A stretch of 64,000 nt of DNA. Source: Ecdyonurus torrentis. Its lineage: Eukaryota; Arthropoda; Insecta; Ephemeroptera; Heptageniidae. Location of the stretch: positions 23,116,162 through 23,180,161 of the forward strand of contig OX439134.1 of NCBI GenBank assembly GCA_949318235.1, given 5' to 3'. The notes beneath the pieces are model-generated. The model made no database searches. It saw only the letters and a list, made by a program, of their open reading frames with translations, and had not been told where the DNA came from. Within the stretch, counting starts at the first letter, position 1, and every line of letters starts with the position of its first letter. The translations under genes were made by a program, and so were the position numbers. Positions 24,813-36,890 of this stretch are shown piece after piece.

Positions 24813-24936
24813 AGAAGGAAGGTCCATGCAAAAAAAGGACCTCGGATAAAAGGTCCTACCTGTGCGCAGCTCACCGACCTGTTGCGCAAAGGCAGGTCCT
24901 TTTATCCAAGGACCTCTTTTTTTCAGGCATTCCTTC
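24813..24936. mobile_element. 124-bp hairpin element
   Basis: AGAAGGAAGGTCC pairs with GGCATTCCTTCT at the ends. Inner arms pair as GGACCTCGGATAAAAGGTCC with GGACCTTTTATCC-type sequence, and GTGCGCAG with TTGCGCAA near the axis. It is compact, GC-richer than its surroundings and single-copy in this window. Confidence 0.65.
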
Positions 24937-25287
24937 TCGGTTATACCGAAATTATTTAAATATTTAATTTATTTCAAGTTGTAAAAGAGGACACGTTGTC
25001 CTGAATCGATTGATATATATATCTAATTTTTAAGTTCATTAAGTATTTGTAATTAATTTTTGGAAATCTCAAAATGACGTCACGGTCGGAAATATGTATA
25101 AAATGCATATGGACATTAAAAAAAGTTACCGACTTTGATGTAATTTCGTGACTTTAAAAAATTAGTTAGAAATATAATGAATGACCTCAAAGATTAAACA
25201 TTTGTATCTGTATATCTACAGTAGGTCTCAGAATATAAAAATTACAGAATATAACTTTTTTTATATAATATTATTTCTTTGCGAGCT

Positions 25288-25530
25288 AGTGTGTATGCGC
25301 ATTACGTCATATTTAATGCACTTGAACGCCATAAATTTGGAAATTTTGTTATTCTTTTGTTATTGTTATTTTTCTCACATACCAAAATTCAAGCTATTAA
25401 CAGTACGAATGCTGTCAAAAATATTGCTTATATTATTTTTAAATTATATAGTAAAATGATTAAATTCCCTATATCGGCCCATGTTATTGGGTGATTCAAC
25501 ATGGCGTCGACTCTAAAATGAAAGTATAGG
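25288..25530 (-). mobile_element. Family D element, copy 6 (diverged)
   Basis: In reverse orientation: GTGTATGCGCATTACGTCAT at the left and GGCCCATGTTATTGGGTGAT, ATGGCGTCGACTCTAAAATG at the right. The middle has diverged. The CRE has become TTACGTCA. Confidence 0.65.
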
Positions 25531-25666
25531 ACAAAGTGAGTTGTGTCAGTGTTCAATATTTTGTAATTGAGGTGAAATACTTCCTGTGCTTTGTTCATCA
25601 TTTCTTTGTCTTTGTTTCTTCACATTTCAGTTACATTATATACACTGCTTGCATTGTGTGGAGCAA

Positions 25667-25690
25667 GAGAGAGAGAGAGAGAGAGAGAGA
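25667..25690. repeat. (GA)n microsatellite
   Basis: About 12 GA units. Confidence 0.95.
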
Positions 25691-25761
25691 TCATTATAGA
25701 AATATCTAAGTATCTCTAAGTAGAGGGAGCACAAGTGCCCTCTGCTACTTGGAAACAAAAG

Positions 25762-25762
<1 letters not shown>

Positions 25763-25808
<46 letters not shown>
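25763..25808. repeat. (CT)n microsatellite
   Basis: About 22 CT units. Confidence 0.97.
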
Positions 25809-25812
<4 letters not shown>

Positions 25813-25904
25813 TAAAAGCAGAGGTCGTGATGTACAATACCGGTGCTGTACGTACAGTACTTTACATTACTTACATAAGGTAATCATGCAGATACAAAAA
25901 ACAG

Positions 25905-25990
25905 TACTGAATGCGCTTTGACGCCATACTGGAACATTGTTCAGCATAGGACAAACTACGTTTTTTATGCATTTCTATTCTTCGTAAAAA
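25905..25990 (-). mobile_element. Family D fragment, copy 7
   Basis: Only the 3' third in reverse: GAATGCGCTTTGACGCCATA, CTGGAACATTGTTCAGCATA, GGACAAACTACG. Confidence 0.65.
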
Positions 25991-26523
25991 AAAAATCGTT
26001 ATTAATTTCTTTGATCCAACATTGATGATACAATTAAAATGCATTAGCTTAGGTTATTACCACAAAATGAGACTGTCAATTTAATATTTACTGCACGTAT
26101 ATGCATGCAACTAACAACCAATAAACAACTATCATAATAATATTGTAATTTTGTTTGTATTATTTTTGTATTACTATTATTATTTATTATTCATGTATCA
26201 CATAACAATTTGTATTTAAATTGTGCTATCATTCATATATATTCATCAAGTAAGTAATACTGCTTATTTAATAAGAATTTGTTTTCGTACTTTTTCAATA
26301 AAATATTATATCAATATAATAATATACAAGTACCATTACCAAAATAAGTACAGAGCCGGATGCACCCCCTTTTCTCGGATTGTAATCAAGTTAAAAAAAA
26401 AATCACACTTATTAACTTCAATATCACATTGATCACCTGTAACATTTTTCGTGTTTATCTGGGAAAAATTGTACGAGAAAAGGGGTGCATCTGATTGTAA
26501 AAAGCTCTGTTCTTATTTTGGGT

Positions 26524-26748
26524 ACACGGAAAACATAAAATTTAAGAAATTATTCAGATACATAAGTAACTCTTCAGTACAAACCAATAACTGTTTTGCA
26601 AAAAGTTTAAAGAGTAACTTGTTAGTATATAAACGTAATTTCTTTTGCGGTAAATAGTTAACTCTAACAAAAAAAGTGTATGTATCTAATGAATTTATTA
26701 TAAAACAAAATTATAAATAGTAACTCTTTCGATAATTTTTTTCCGTGC
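26524..26748. mobile_element. Family F element, copy 2
   Basis: The ends are ACACGGAAAACA and TTTTTTCCGTG. The interior holds AGTAACTCTTCAGTAC, AGAGTAACTTGTTAGTATAT and its inverted partner AGTTAACTCT. It is the clearest short copy of the family and has no coding capacity. Confidence 0.75.
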
Positions 26749-26835
26749 AGGGTGTATTATATATTTTATTTATTGTGCAGCAAAAGCAAGCTCAGTCCCA
26801 ATATTTAAGTGATATTTTACGTATTCAATATTTAA

Positions 26836-27149
26836 AGGCGTAGAACACCTTGAACAAAAAAAGTTGTTTAATATCCTAAGAAACCTAAAAATCAACGTTG
26901 ATTTGGCCGGAGTTATTATTTATTTTTATTTTTTTTTTTCATTCACAAAATGCCACTAGCGGTCACTGACGTCACAGCTTGCCCGATTTATGCGCACGTA
27001 AAACAAGCGAGCTGTGACGTCAGTGACGGCCCGTGGCATTTTGTGAATGGAAAGTAAATTAGAAATCAATGACTCCGGCCAAATCGACGTTGATTTTCAG
27101 GTTTGTTAGGATATTACACAACTTTTTTTGTACAAGATGTTCTACGCCT
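26836..27149. mobile_element. Family B palindromic TTAA element, copy 3
   Basis: The best-preserved copy: TTAA at 26832-26835 and 27150-27153, with ends AGGCGTAGAACACC and GATGTTCTACGCCT. The arms are complementary throughout, with axis near 26993. Paired TGACGTCA at 26967-26974 and 27015-27022. Confidence 0.9.
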
Positions 27150-27153
27150 TTAA

Positions 27154-27615
27154 CTGCTGAGTATGTACTTTGCGTAATTATGTACAGACATATATATTAA
27201 TAATATATAAAATGGGTTCTAATAAAACAATCTGCAAGTCTGATATATTATAGCAAGTTCATGCATATTAGTAAGTAAGTATAAGCAAAGTTTTACTATG
27301 TGTGTGTAATATAGCAAAACATTTTTGTTTTCACAAAGTTAAATGTAAATGTACGTTAACTTCTAAGTTTGAGTTATTAGAAAGTTTTGGCCACATCATC
27401 AAGTATAACAAATATATTATATTATATATTAACTTTTACACTGATACTGATAAAACTATAGACATGCAGACTTGCAAAATATTTCAAGCCAGTGGTGGTT
27501 GATGTGTAGTAGTTATGTCAAACATGATTTGAGTTATTAAATGTAAAAAATAACACGTAAATGTGAAATTTTAAACTTTATATCGCTAACTTTTTCAATC
27601 GTATTAGAAATTCAT
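27154..27615. other. AT-rich spacer, nothing recognised
   Basis: No gene or repeat family was recognised. Confidence 0.45.
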
Positions 27616-27762
27616 TAATGCTGTTCGTAAATCCTGTTCTGTGCTACTAAAATGACGATCAACTATGGTTATTCAATTGGAATGCGCATTTTTTGGTGCA
27701 GAAACGAAAAATAATATATAAAAAAATACACAACAAAAAACAAACAGGGTTTACGAACAATA
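27616..27762. mobile_element. Family L short inverted-repeat element, copy 1
   Basis: ATGCTGTTCGTAAATCCTGT at the left pairs with ACAGGGTTTACGAACAAT at the right. The interior AAAATGACGATCAACT and AATGCGCATTTTTT also occurs in the copy at 46473. Confidence 0.75.
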
Positions 27763-28699
27763 CTTTTTTGAACTAAATATGTTATTAAAACTTTATTTAA
27801 TTTTGTATTTTTATTTTTTTTTTTATCAATTTTTATTTGAAAATCATAGTGTTTGTTTTGTTTGATTCAAATAGAGAAAAAAGAATATATATTTTGAAAG
27901 TAAAATTTCTCTTTTGAGTATTTCCACTCCAAATCGGTCACCCTGTACGTTAAATAATTATCATTTAAATAACCATGGTTCAATTGTTGATACAAAAATA
28001 TGTGAGAAAAAGATTTTAGCTCAAATATAAGTTTTGGGTTAGTATGACCCACGAGTGAGTTGTACAGTACGTACGGTGATTTATCTGTGTCGTTATATCA
28101 GCTCATTATGTGCTGTTCAACAAGTCTCGAGTAAAAACTGAGAAGAGAGAGAGAGAGAGAACGTTGGAGTTTTAACAAAAATTTAAAAGTTTGTCAGGTT
28201 TTTCATTTTTTGTTTTTTTTTATGTTTTTAACTTTTAATTAGGTAAACTTTAATCCCAGATTATTAAAAAACAATTTAATTCTCAACAACATTCTTTATT
28301 GAGTTTTACTTTGCGCTTAATTTATATTATTATAATCATTATTTTATCCTTTCTCGCTCTTCTCTTCATTTTTGTATAAAGAAAGTAAAATAAAGTCGAC
28401 GTTATTTTTACATTGTGAACAAACAATAAGAACAATTGAGTGTTTACTTCCAATATTTGTATCATGCTAATTATAATATAATTAATTAGACACTTGTACT
28501 GATTGTGAGCTAACAAACCCTACAAGTACACTGTAACTTCACCGTATGCCAATTATTTTCTGATCATTTGTATATGAAATGCTTTTCCTGCTTATAATTT
28601 AATTAAAATTTATTTCTTATTGAAAATAATATTGACAGAAATGATATTTTTCCGATTGCTCCGATTGCTCGATTGAATAAGAACTGAGATATTATGTTT
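27763..28699. other. AT-rich spacer, nothing recognised
   Basis: No gene was found. A short GA run lies at 28144-28160. Confidence 0.45.
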
Positions 28700-28998
28700 A
28701 GTCGCATTCATGTTAAAGTCGACGCCTTAAATATGTGATTACTCAATAACTTAGGTCTGCATGGGTAAATGACTCATTTTGCCAGTTTAAAAATACTTAG
28801 CAATATTTTTGAGAGCATTGATGTTGTTAACAAGTTGAAATACTTTTTCAATTATGTGAGAAAAATAATCATAACAAAAATTAACTAATTTTCCAAAGAA
28901 AATAGCGAAAAAACGACGTTTGTTCTATGTTGAGCAATGTTTTACATTGCTCTAGTATGGCGTCGAAGCGCATTCAGTATGACGTCATGTGCATACAT
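28700..28998 (+). mobile_element. Family D element, copy 8
   Basis: GCATTCATGTTAAAGTCGAC through TTTTGCCAGTTTAAAAATAC to AGTATGGCGTCGAAGCGCAT and TATGACGTCATGTGCATAC. Near full length, with the outermost TAGGGTGT lost. TGACGTCA lies at 28980-28987. Confidence 0.85.
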
Positions 28999-29405
28999 AT
29001 GACTATACCAGCTATATTATGTGTATTATTTTATGGTATTACCTGTCATGGCGCCTGAGCGCAAGAATGTGCAGCAATTTGGTGTTTGTTGACATGAAAT
29101 ATATTTTGATGTTTATTTGAAATATTAAAAGTGACAAGATTTTTTATGGCGGTATAATGTACTCTCTCTCTCTCTCTGCTACTGTGCAGTGTAGGTGGAG
29201 ATACAGAGATCAATATTCATGGCTCTTCAAAGTCCGCCCCCCGGTGCTCCATAGTGCTTGGAGTGGGCCATTTACTTGAGATGATATGAAATATTTGATA
29301 TACCTGTGCTGTGTATACGTACTGTATGTATGCAGTATGTACGTACTGTAACCATTACTAAAATTATACTTATATATGTATTACCTATATAATATACTAT
29401 ATTAC
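28999..29405. other. Spacer with E-like scrap
   Basis: CATGGCGCCTGAGCGCAAGA near 29048 resembles the 3' end of family E. A short CT run lies at 29163-29178. The stretch at 29228-29270 is GC-richer and can form a CTCCA/TGGAG stem. No gene is seen. Confidence 0.4.
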
Positions 29406-29409
29406 TTAA

Positions 29410-29766
29410 AGGCATAGACCACATAAAACAACACATTCGTTTTAATCATTAAACACAAAATGGATCTACAAAACTGATGATAATTTTTTCCAGAATGTAA
29501 ATGTGGCTCCACAAGAGAGCGTGAACAAACTGTAAAGTATGCAATTTGCGTGAGTATTTCTGTTTATTCTCTGTTTATGAGTATTTTCTGTTTCAGAAAT
29601 ACGCAAAAATTAGTATGAAAATGTTGTGCGGGTTGCATAAATAGAAATTTTCTGATCACTGCTACGGGGTTACAGTTGGGTTTTGAGACCAATTAATGTT
29701 ATTAATTAAGTCACATCATGTGTTTTGTATAATATAAATGATTATGTTTTCATGTCGTCTATGCCT
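29410..29766 (-). mobile_element. Family A TTAA element, copy 8
   Basis: TTAA at 29406-29409 and 29767-29770. AGGCATAGACCACAT to GTCGTCTATGCCT. The CRE region carries a small local duplication (TATTTCTGTTT repeated near 29566) that destroys TGACGTCA. Confidence 0.88.
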
Positions 29767-29775
29767 TTAATTACT

Positions 29776-29812
29776 TGCTTACTTAAATACTTACTTACTT
29801 ACTTACTTACTT
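29776..29812. repeat. (ACTT)n microsatellite
   Basis: TTAC/ACTT tetranucleotide repeats just 3' of family A copy 8. Confidence 0.9.
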
Positions 29813-29984
29813 GTACGTACAGTACGGTTATTTTACTAAAAAATAAAATTCTATTGACGAATGGGAATAAATGTATGTAAATGTAGTTTTGTGTCAAATG
29901 AAATCTCCATCTGATTGCACGTTATGGCCATAAGACAATAGAAATTAATTTTTCAGTGAAATGAGTGTACATGTCTTGTATGTA

Positions 29985-30027
29985 TGTAAAGTACAGTCAC
30001 GAGTTGCTTGCCGGTGACTGTACTTTA
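29985..30027. repeat. Short hairpin
   Basis: AAAGTACAGTCAC pairs with GTGACTGTACTTT across a loop of about 15 nt. Confidence 0.6.
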
Positions 30028-30523
30028 GTAGCTCGTAAAACACGAGAAACATGGAAAAATACTCGAAATATCCGCCATTAGCGGCTACATTGTAATAATA
30101 TACAATGTTTTATACACTTTTTGTACATTTTTGTGTGTACCAATAATTTATCGTATAATAATTGGCATAATTTATAATTTGTTTGTGTGCTTGTAGAGCT
30201 GTGCAATATTTTTAAAAAAATTGCATCTCTCTCTCTCTCTCTATATATATACAGTATACGAACTGCAAATTTTTGTTCTTATTTATTAAAAAATAGAAAT
30301 AAGAAAATATAGAACCTCATTTGCCTTTTTTTTTTTTTTTTAATTATTATTTTATTGTTTAGTATAATTAATCAGTATTTTGAGAGAAAGAACGAAAACA
30401 AAAAGTTGAAACATATGCATGTGGTGTATTTAAGTGTGCAGATCACTGATCTATGAAAACTGTGAACAATCACTTTGTAAATAATATTTGTGGTGGTCTT
30501 ACAACTGAAGTAAATCTCTCTCA

Positions 30524-30646
<123 letters not shown>

Positions 30647-30766
30647 CATAGAGCGAGAGCAAGGCATCAATTTTAATCAAGTTGTCGCAAACTTTTAGTT
30701 TTCTCAAATAAAAACTTTTTGACAACATTTTTACTTAACTTTCAATTTGACTTGCAGTGTCACCTT

Positions 30767-30790
30767 TTTTTTTTTTTTTTTTTTTTTTTT
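30767..30790. repeat. Poly-T tract
   Basis: 24 T, 12 bp upstream of the target duplication of the hAT-like element. Confidence 0.95.
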
Positions 30791-30809
30791 GCAGACAGTT
30801 CTGTATTGC

Positions 30810-31319
30810 AGTGTTGTAGTCGATCGATCAAATTTCGATCCGATCACGATCCGATCACGATCATTTGATCGGATCGTAATCGAATCGACCCATTTTATAA
30901 AAAAATGATCGTGATCGGATTTCGATCACATTTAGGGCTGTGATCGAACGTTTTTTCGATCCGATCATCATGTTTCATACTTTAGTTTTTACAACCATAT
31001 AGGTATTTTTTTCTTTCTTTTTGTCTTCTTTTTTTTTTTTTTTTCCCCTCCTTTTTTTTATTCATTATAATAAAGCAAAAAGTCAAAGTCCAAAATAGAA
31101 AAGAATTTAAAAGTACAGTACAGGCAGTACTCTGCTAGCAGCTGCTAGGTAGATATTGAGATGTTATCTACTTTAGCTAAAAGGTATCGCAAAACAAAAC
31201 AAAGAAAGCAAAAATGAAAGAAATAAAAGAAAAATAGCAAATACCTGACTCTGAGCTATATAAGCTTCTAGGCTTTCTAGGAAAGAAATTATTATATCAA
31301 TAGTGTGTCTGTGTCACCA

Positions 31320-31351
<32 letters not shown>

Positions 31352-32366
31352 GACATGACATTAAAGGCGGTAAATAAGTTTTGTTTAAAATGAATTCTTG
31401 ACGTATTATTTTGTTCATATATTCAAGTAACAGAATTTTTTTCTGCATTGAAAGATTGTCAATTTTACTTTAACACAATACATTTCTTGTATGAGTTTTA
31501 GAGGTGACTTTATAACCAATCGAAAAATTTTAAGTGCTTTTTACACTAATGATTTTTTCCACGAAATTTTGATGTATTACAAAACCGCGGTGAGGGGAAA
31601 TTTTTTCTGAAATAAACACGAGGGGGTTGCTTTGATTAGTGGGGATGAAGACACACAGTACTGTACATAGGATAATTTTTGGACCTCCATCCAGACACCA
31701 GTCATTTGGTCTGTACGTTTTCTCGCAGGTGTCACGAGATAAGAAAGCAGGCAAAAGTGTATTTTTTTTTTTTTTTTTTTACATATTCATAAACGTTAAT
31801 ATATTATAATTTATAATATAAAATAAAGGATAATTTGGGTGACAATTTTTTTCCGTGAAATAATAGCTGAAGAGAATTTTATCACGTAACTGGAGCTCCT
31901 AAAAAAGATAAAAGTGGGAAAGAGCTTGGTATTCAGTGTTTGTATTTATCGTGCAAAAATAAACCGAATAACGTCGTATAGCCTTGAAATCTGTTGATAT
32001 TAATGTAATAAAACATCTAAAGGTAAGAACTAACAATTATGTAACACATTTTTTTATTAAAAATTTTTTTACACGGAAATATGAATATAAAAATATTTTT
32101 AAGTATAATGTATTATTACAGTATAATTTCCTTTTTTTTTTTTTTTTTTTTTTTTTTCTTCATAATTATTATAATTTACAAGTTCCTACATACCTACATT
32201 TATTATTGAAAACGATCGAAAATTTTCGATCAAATGATAGTCGATCAGATCGGATTGTGATCGGATAGTCTCGAGTTTTGATGATCGTGATCGAAATCGG
32301 ATCGAGCTACATCTCAATTGATCGGATCGTGATCGGATCGAAAAAAGGGTGATCGACTACAACACT
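30810..32366. mobile_element. hAT-like non-autonomous transposon with GATCG-rich ends
   Basis: The terminal inverted repeats are AGTGTTGTAGTCGATC and GATCGACTACAACACT. They are flanked by an 8-bp duplication, TGTATTGC (30802-30809) and TGTATTGT (32367-32374), one mismatch. An 8-bp duplication and CAGTG-type ends are characteristic of the hAT superfamily. About 150 bp at each end is packed with GATCG/CGATC words (GATCGTGATCGGATCG and variants), typical of subterminal transposase-binding repeats. The interior (about 31000-32200) is AT-rich with poly-T tracts at 31325-31351, 31762-31781 and 32131-32158. No transposase frame was recognised, and the 74-codon minus-strand frame at 31530-31754 matches nothing I know. 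Confidence 0.8.
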
Positions 32367-32635
32367 TGTATTGTAAGTGGCAAATATTGTCAAAACTTTG
32401 TTGCTCGCTCTCGCTCTCTCTCTCTCTCTTTCTCTTTCTCTATTTTTGTATCATTTTCAAAATTCTTCTTAACTCACAACTTGTATCAGATAATTTTTTG
32501 TTACAATCTCGGTGCACTTTTCTTTTTCTTCGCAGATGTGAATTCAAACTAAAATTTTAATTATAATAATAATAATTAACGGCTTTTATTGGGCTTTAAT
32601 TCACACCGATATTAAATTTTGTGCAATATTAATTG

Positions 32636-32757
32636 ATTTCCCAAAGAAAATAGCAAAAAAAAAATAAAAATAAAAAATAAAGTTCTATGCTGAGCAATGT
32701 TGCACTCCACAGCATGGCATCCAAGCATATTAAATATGACGTCATGCGGATACACCC
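32636..32757 (+). mobile_element. Family D fragment, copy 9 (3' part)
   Basis: TTCTATGCTGAGCAATGTT, AGCATGGCATCCAAGC and ATGACGTCATGCGGATACAC, ending CCTA. It runs straight into a family A copy. TGACGTCA lies at 32737-32744. Confidence 0.8.
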
Positions 32758-32760
32758 TAT

Positions 32761-33087
32761 GAGACAGACCACATAAAACAACATTATGCTTTTTAATGAA
32801 TAAAGACAAAATGGGATCTTCAAAACTGATGACAATTTTTACAAGAATGTTAATGTAGCCCCACGAGAGAGTGTGAAAATACTGTAAAGTATGCAAATTG
32901 CGTGAATATTCATGTTTATGACGTCAGAAACATGCAAAAATTAGTATGGAAATGTTGTGCGGGTTGCATAAATCGAATTTTCTGATCACTGCTACTGTTC
33001 AGTTTTGAGACAAACTAATGTTATTTATGTAAGTCCCATCAAGTGTTTTGTGATATAAATGCTTATTTTTTTCTCTGGTCTATTCCT
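32761..33087 (-). mobile_element. Family A element, copy 9, fused to D
   Basis: It starts AGACCACATAAAACAACAT without a clean TTAA, and ends CTGGTCTATTCCT then TTAA (33088-33091). TGACGTCA lies at 32919-32926. The lost left end at the D junction suggests a deletion. Confidence 0.82.
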
Positions 33088-33090
33088 TTA

Positions 33091-33101
33091 AAGATGGCGG
33101 C
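33091..33101 (+). promoter_or_regulatory. YY1-like motif AAGATGGCGGC
   Basis: A perfect YY1 core directly at the edge of family A copy 9, within AAAGATGGCGGCGCTGCTG. Function is inferred. Confidence 0.3.
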
Positions 33102-33246
33102 GCTGCTGTGTGCCTATTACAAAATGTGTATTGTTTGCTCGCTTTTGTAATGATACGTAAGAAACTTATGATTAATAATGTATAGTTCGTGCTCTCTCTC
33201 TCTCTCGCTAATAACTAACAACTTAGAGTCGCGCCGGCCATTGTCT

Positions 33247-33248
<2 letters not shown>

Positions 33249-33288
<40 letters not shown>
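33249..33288. repeat. (GA)n microsatellite
   Basis: About 20 GA units, with a shorter GA run at 33391-33406. Confidence 0.97.
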
Positions 33289-33290
<2 letters not shown>

Positions 33291-33596
33291 AATACACGTG
33301 CACATTGAGTCTCGTGCAAATGAGAAGCAAGCAAAGACACTTGAAGTGTCTCTCCACTTCACGATCTCCCCTCGCTTCATGGTATACAAAGAAAGAGAGA
33401 GAGAGAGCCGGAACTGACAACGATATACATACGTATATGTGTACTTGCGAGGTTTCTTAATGTAAATCACACCCCTATATACGTCTCAAATTATGCAAAT
33501 TTGTCAGTTATATTTGACAAGACTTATTATGAGAGCTTTGCATGTCTTCATTATACGTTGTCGATACTGCATACGTTCTGATCGCTTTTGTTTTTA

Positions 33597-33758
<162 letters not shown>

Positions 33759-33771
33759 TATACAAAATATT

Positions 33772-33920
33772 GCGTGCGAGCTGTGACATCAGTGACCGCT
33801 CGCTTCGTTTTGTGAATAGAAAATAAGTTAGAAATCAATGACTCCGGCCAAATCAACGTTGATTTCTTGGTATGCATGTTAGGATAATTCGCAAGTTTTT
33901 ATTGAAGGTGTTCTACACTT
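33772..33920. mobile_element. Family B right half, copy 4
   Basis: GCGAGCTGTGACATCAGTGA, AATCAATGACTCCGGCCAAA, TCAACGTTGATTT and GAAGGTGTTCTACACTTTT. The left arm is replaced by the TA microsatellite. The CRE has mutated to TGACATCA. Confidence 0.78.
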
Positions 33921-34078
33921 TTTAGCATGTAGTTTTGTATTACGTTGTTCAAAGTCTCTCTATATCACAGTTGAGATGCAGACTGCTATAAGTGCACTTG
34001 GCTCAGCTAATTATAAGTAAGCCTGCATGCCTGGTGTGCCCAGCTGTCTTCATAGGCTGCAAATATCAAACTGTGCTA

Positions 34079-34376
34079 AAGGGTGTGTTCGCATGACGTC
34101 ATTCTGAGTGCTTTTCGATGCTCTTCTTGAGCAATGAATAACATTGCTCAGCAGAGGACAAACCTAGTTTTTGGCTATTTTCTTTGATAAATTGCTATTG
34201 TTTGGTCACTATTATTTTTCTTGCATACTCGAAGTACTAATTCAACCTGTTGACAGTATCAATGCTCTAAAAAAAATTGCGAAGTATTTTTAAACTGGCA
34301 AAATGTGCCATTTTCCTATACTGGCCAATGTTATTTAGTACTCACTTATGACGTCGACTGTAACATGAATGAAAAC
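34079..34376 (-). mobile_element. Family D element, copy 10
   Basis: Nearly complete in reverse: AGGGTGTGTTCGCATGACGT, TTGAGCAATGAATAACATTG, GGTTTTTGGCTATTTTCTTT, to TATGACGTCGACTGTAACAT. TGACGTCA lies at 34094-34101. Confidence 0.85.
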
Positions 34377-35576
34377 ACTCTAAAACATCGCAGGTTATTT
34401 CAACACTATTTTCACGTATTCTAATCAAGTTATATAGGAGTAAAATTTAACTTTAATTTTACATTGATCATCTGTCCGATATCCGGCATCTCTGCACTGT
34501 TATAAATCCAAACAGTGTTTTAACGGGAAATTGATCGGTAATTTTTTGACCAAGTTTTGGCTACGTGTTATATTATTTGTCTTTTTTTTTTTATTCTTAT
34601 TACAAGTTAAATTTACAATTTTATTTCTCTGTCTCCCTCTCTCTCTCTCTGTCTCTCTCTCTCAGAGGTCATTACTATAATTAGAATTATTGATTGTCAA
34701 CTCAATACTTTGCATAAATAAATAATTTTAATTAAATATTTTATTCTTCATTAACAACCCCAGTATTATTATATCACATATTTATGATTATTCTCTTATG
34801 GTTTATCACAAGTACAAATATGTCTGGCCTGGCGAGATAATTATTTATAATTTGTACAGTACGACTGTGCGCAAGACAATTTTTATACATTATTGGTGAC
34901 ACCTGAATTAACATGTATGACTTTTTCTTTGTGCGCTGTTGTGAGTGCGCTACATGGATTAATCAATCATCATTAACATACCTGGCTAAATCTATGCATA
35001 AACTATACTTTATCAAGTCACCAATATTTATAATACGTTCAATAGGAGTTGTTCAAGTAAAGAGGTTATCGGTTTAGGAATTGATAAAAAAATATATATA
35101 ATGTATGGTTTAAAAGACGTAAAAGTAAAAGTATGTCTAGTATTCCTCATTTAAATTTCTCCGTGATCGAAAATTGCACACGGACAGAAATAAATACGGG
35201 TAATAACATAATAATAAGATAAGCTCCATTGCAGTATATGTCAAACACAGAAGTTGATTGGATATATGGAAGTGATCAATTGTAGATAGCTAGTCACTAT
35301 CAATGTTTTCACTTGGCTTTACATTTGGAAATCAAAGTTCGGAGTTAGCCTTGTAAACAAAATAGGTAAAAAAAAAAAAAAAAATATTGCAAACATGCAA
35401 AAATATTGATATGAGGGAAAAAAATGAAAACAAGTCGAATCTCAACAGAAACATTGACTAAAAAAATTTATAGCCAAGTAAAGCTTTGCATGTGTTTACA
35501 GATTATACGAGACACTAAAAATGTTAGAAAATTTGATGTGAACGATTGCGTACGTGAGGTGAAGTGGTTTTTTATT
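34377..35576. other. Unique AT-rich stretch, nothing recognised
   Basis: No gene or repeat family was found. An interrupted CT run (34626-34663) and poly-A (35370-35384) are present. Confidence 0.45.
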
Positions 35577-35675
35577 GACGTGGCATAAATATTGTTTATG
35601 TTAGTGGATAATTGACATAGCATAAATATTTATGTTATGTTTAGCATAAGCTATGCTGCTATGCATAAATATGGT
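35577..35675. mobile_element. Family C fragment, copy 5
   Basis: Repeated GCATAAATATT and AGCATAAGCTATGCTGC words. The termini are not preserved. Confidence 0.5.
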
Positions 35676-36539
35676 TGGAATTGAGCTGTAGAATATCCCA
35701 TGATTTAGTATATGATTTTCTTAAAATATAATTATAACCGTAAGAAAAGCTGATAATGTTATAGGATAGGACACGCTAATATCGATTGTCAATTTTTTGG
35801 CGTAATTCCCTATCTTTTAACATTGAACAAATGACATGCGAAATTTAAAAAGTCATTCGTGTACTATTAGAATCTTTGAATAACGCATCTCAGAGCAGAA
35901 AATTTGTTTCAGATTTATGTTTGGTGTGTTTGTGTATATTTGTGTCTCTTTTTAAGGTTCTACGTTCTTTTTTTTTTTTTTTTTTTTTTTTTATTGTTTT
36001 TTTTTTTAAAGCTTTTCTTTCACCTTTACATTATGTCCACCTGACTTTGCATTGTTGAGGCCAACTCTTGTCATATTGTTGCCTTAATTCTTCCTATCTC
36101 GTGACCATAGCATTATCATATACAAACTTATTATATGTATACTATTATACTATGGTTATACTTATATTCATAAAATTGTAGCTTAAATTAGCATGTATTT
36201 AAAAAAAAAAATCTACCCTTGCTTCTTTATTAAATAAAAAATTGGCTAAAATTTTTTTTGAAAATATTTTTTTCCCTTAATATGTTTGCTTTGTAAAATA
36301 ATACACGACTACCCAATTGTTTTGTTTGATTGTTTGTATTTATTTTATTGCAATGTTACAACAATGAAATTTGTCCCTTGATTAGTCGTGTATTGTGACC
36401 CACTCTAGTTATATAAAACGTAGTTTTGAAAACGTTCAGTTATATCAAAGACTTTATAAATATGGTCTTTGGTTATATTGACTTCGCAGTGCATTTCAAT
36501 CAACGCAATCTAGTTGCTTTTCACATTTGACCGTGATTG
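35676..36539. other. AT-rich spacer with poly-T
   Basis: Poly-T at 35968-35992 and 36001-36007. No gene is seen. Confidence 0.45.
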
Positions 36540-36543
36540 TTAA

Positions 36544-36890
36544 GGGAGTAGAGTACTGACCTTATATCTCAAAAACTAGAAATGTTTTGGGTCTAAATTT
36601 GGTGTCATTGTGTAGCTAAGGGTCACACCTAGCCTTAATAAAAATTTCATAAAGTTTGATTTCCCCCCCCCCCCCCCCCATAAAAAATTATTGAAATTTA
36701 CATTGGGGCTTATGGGCTTAACATTTCAAAAAATCGTACAACATTAATTTGCACGGTGACCCCCCAAAATTTTTATATATTTGAAATTGTCTCAAGCATC
36801 ATTGTATCATTGTGCAAAATTTCAGATTTGTTTGACGTGAAAAGTTTGAGTCTTATGGCCGACTTCGGTACCCTACTACCTTAAGATTTG
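36544..36890. mobile_element. Family J TTAA element, copy 2
   Basis: TTAA at 36540-36543 and 36891-36894. The ends GGGAGTAGAGTACTGAC and GGTACCCTACTACC form a short inverted repeat. The interior AACATTTCAAAAAATCGTAC, ATTGTGCAAAATTTCAGATT is shared with other J copies. It contains a 17-base C homopolymer. Confidence 0.72.
36663..36679. repeat. Poly-C homopolymer
   Basis: Seventeen consecutive C inside family J copy 2, the longest C run seen. Its length may be unstable or affected by sequencing. Confidence 0.9.

Noticed and set aside
31530..31754. hAT transposase remnant
   Set aside because: The 74-codon frame inside the hAT-like element has no recognisable BED finger or hAT dimerisation motif.
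36663..36679. Poly-C run as a target of the nearby poly(C)-binding protein
   Set aside because: It lies in a family J transposon and upstream of the exon. Any link to PCBP binding would be coincidence without transcript evidence.
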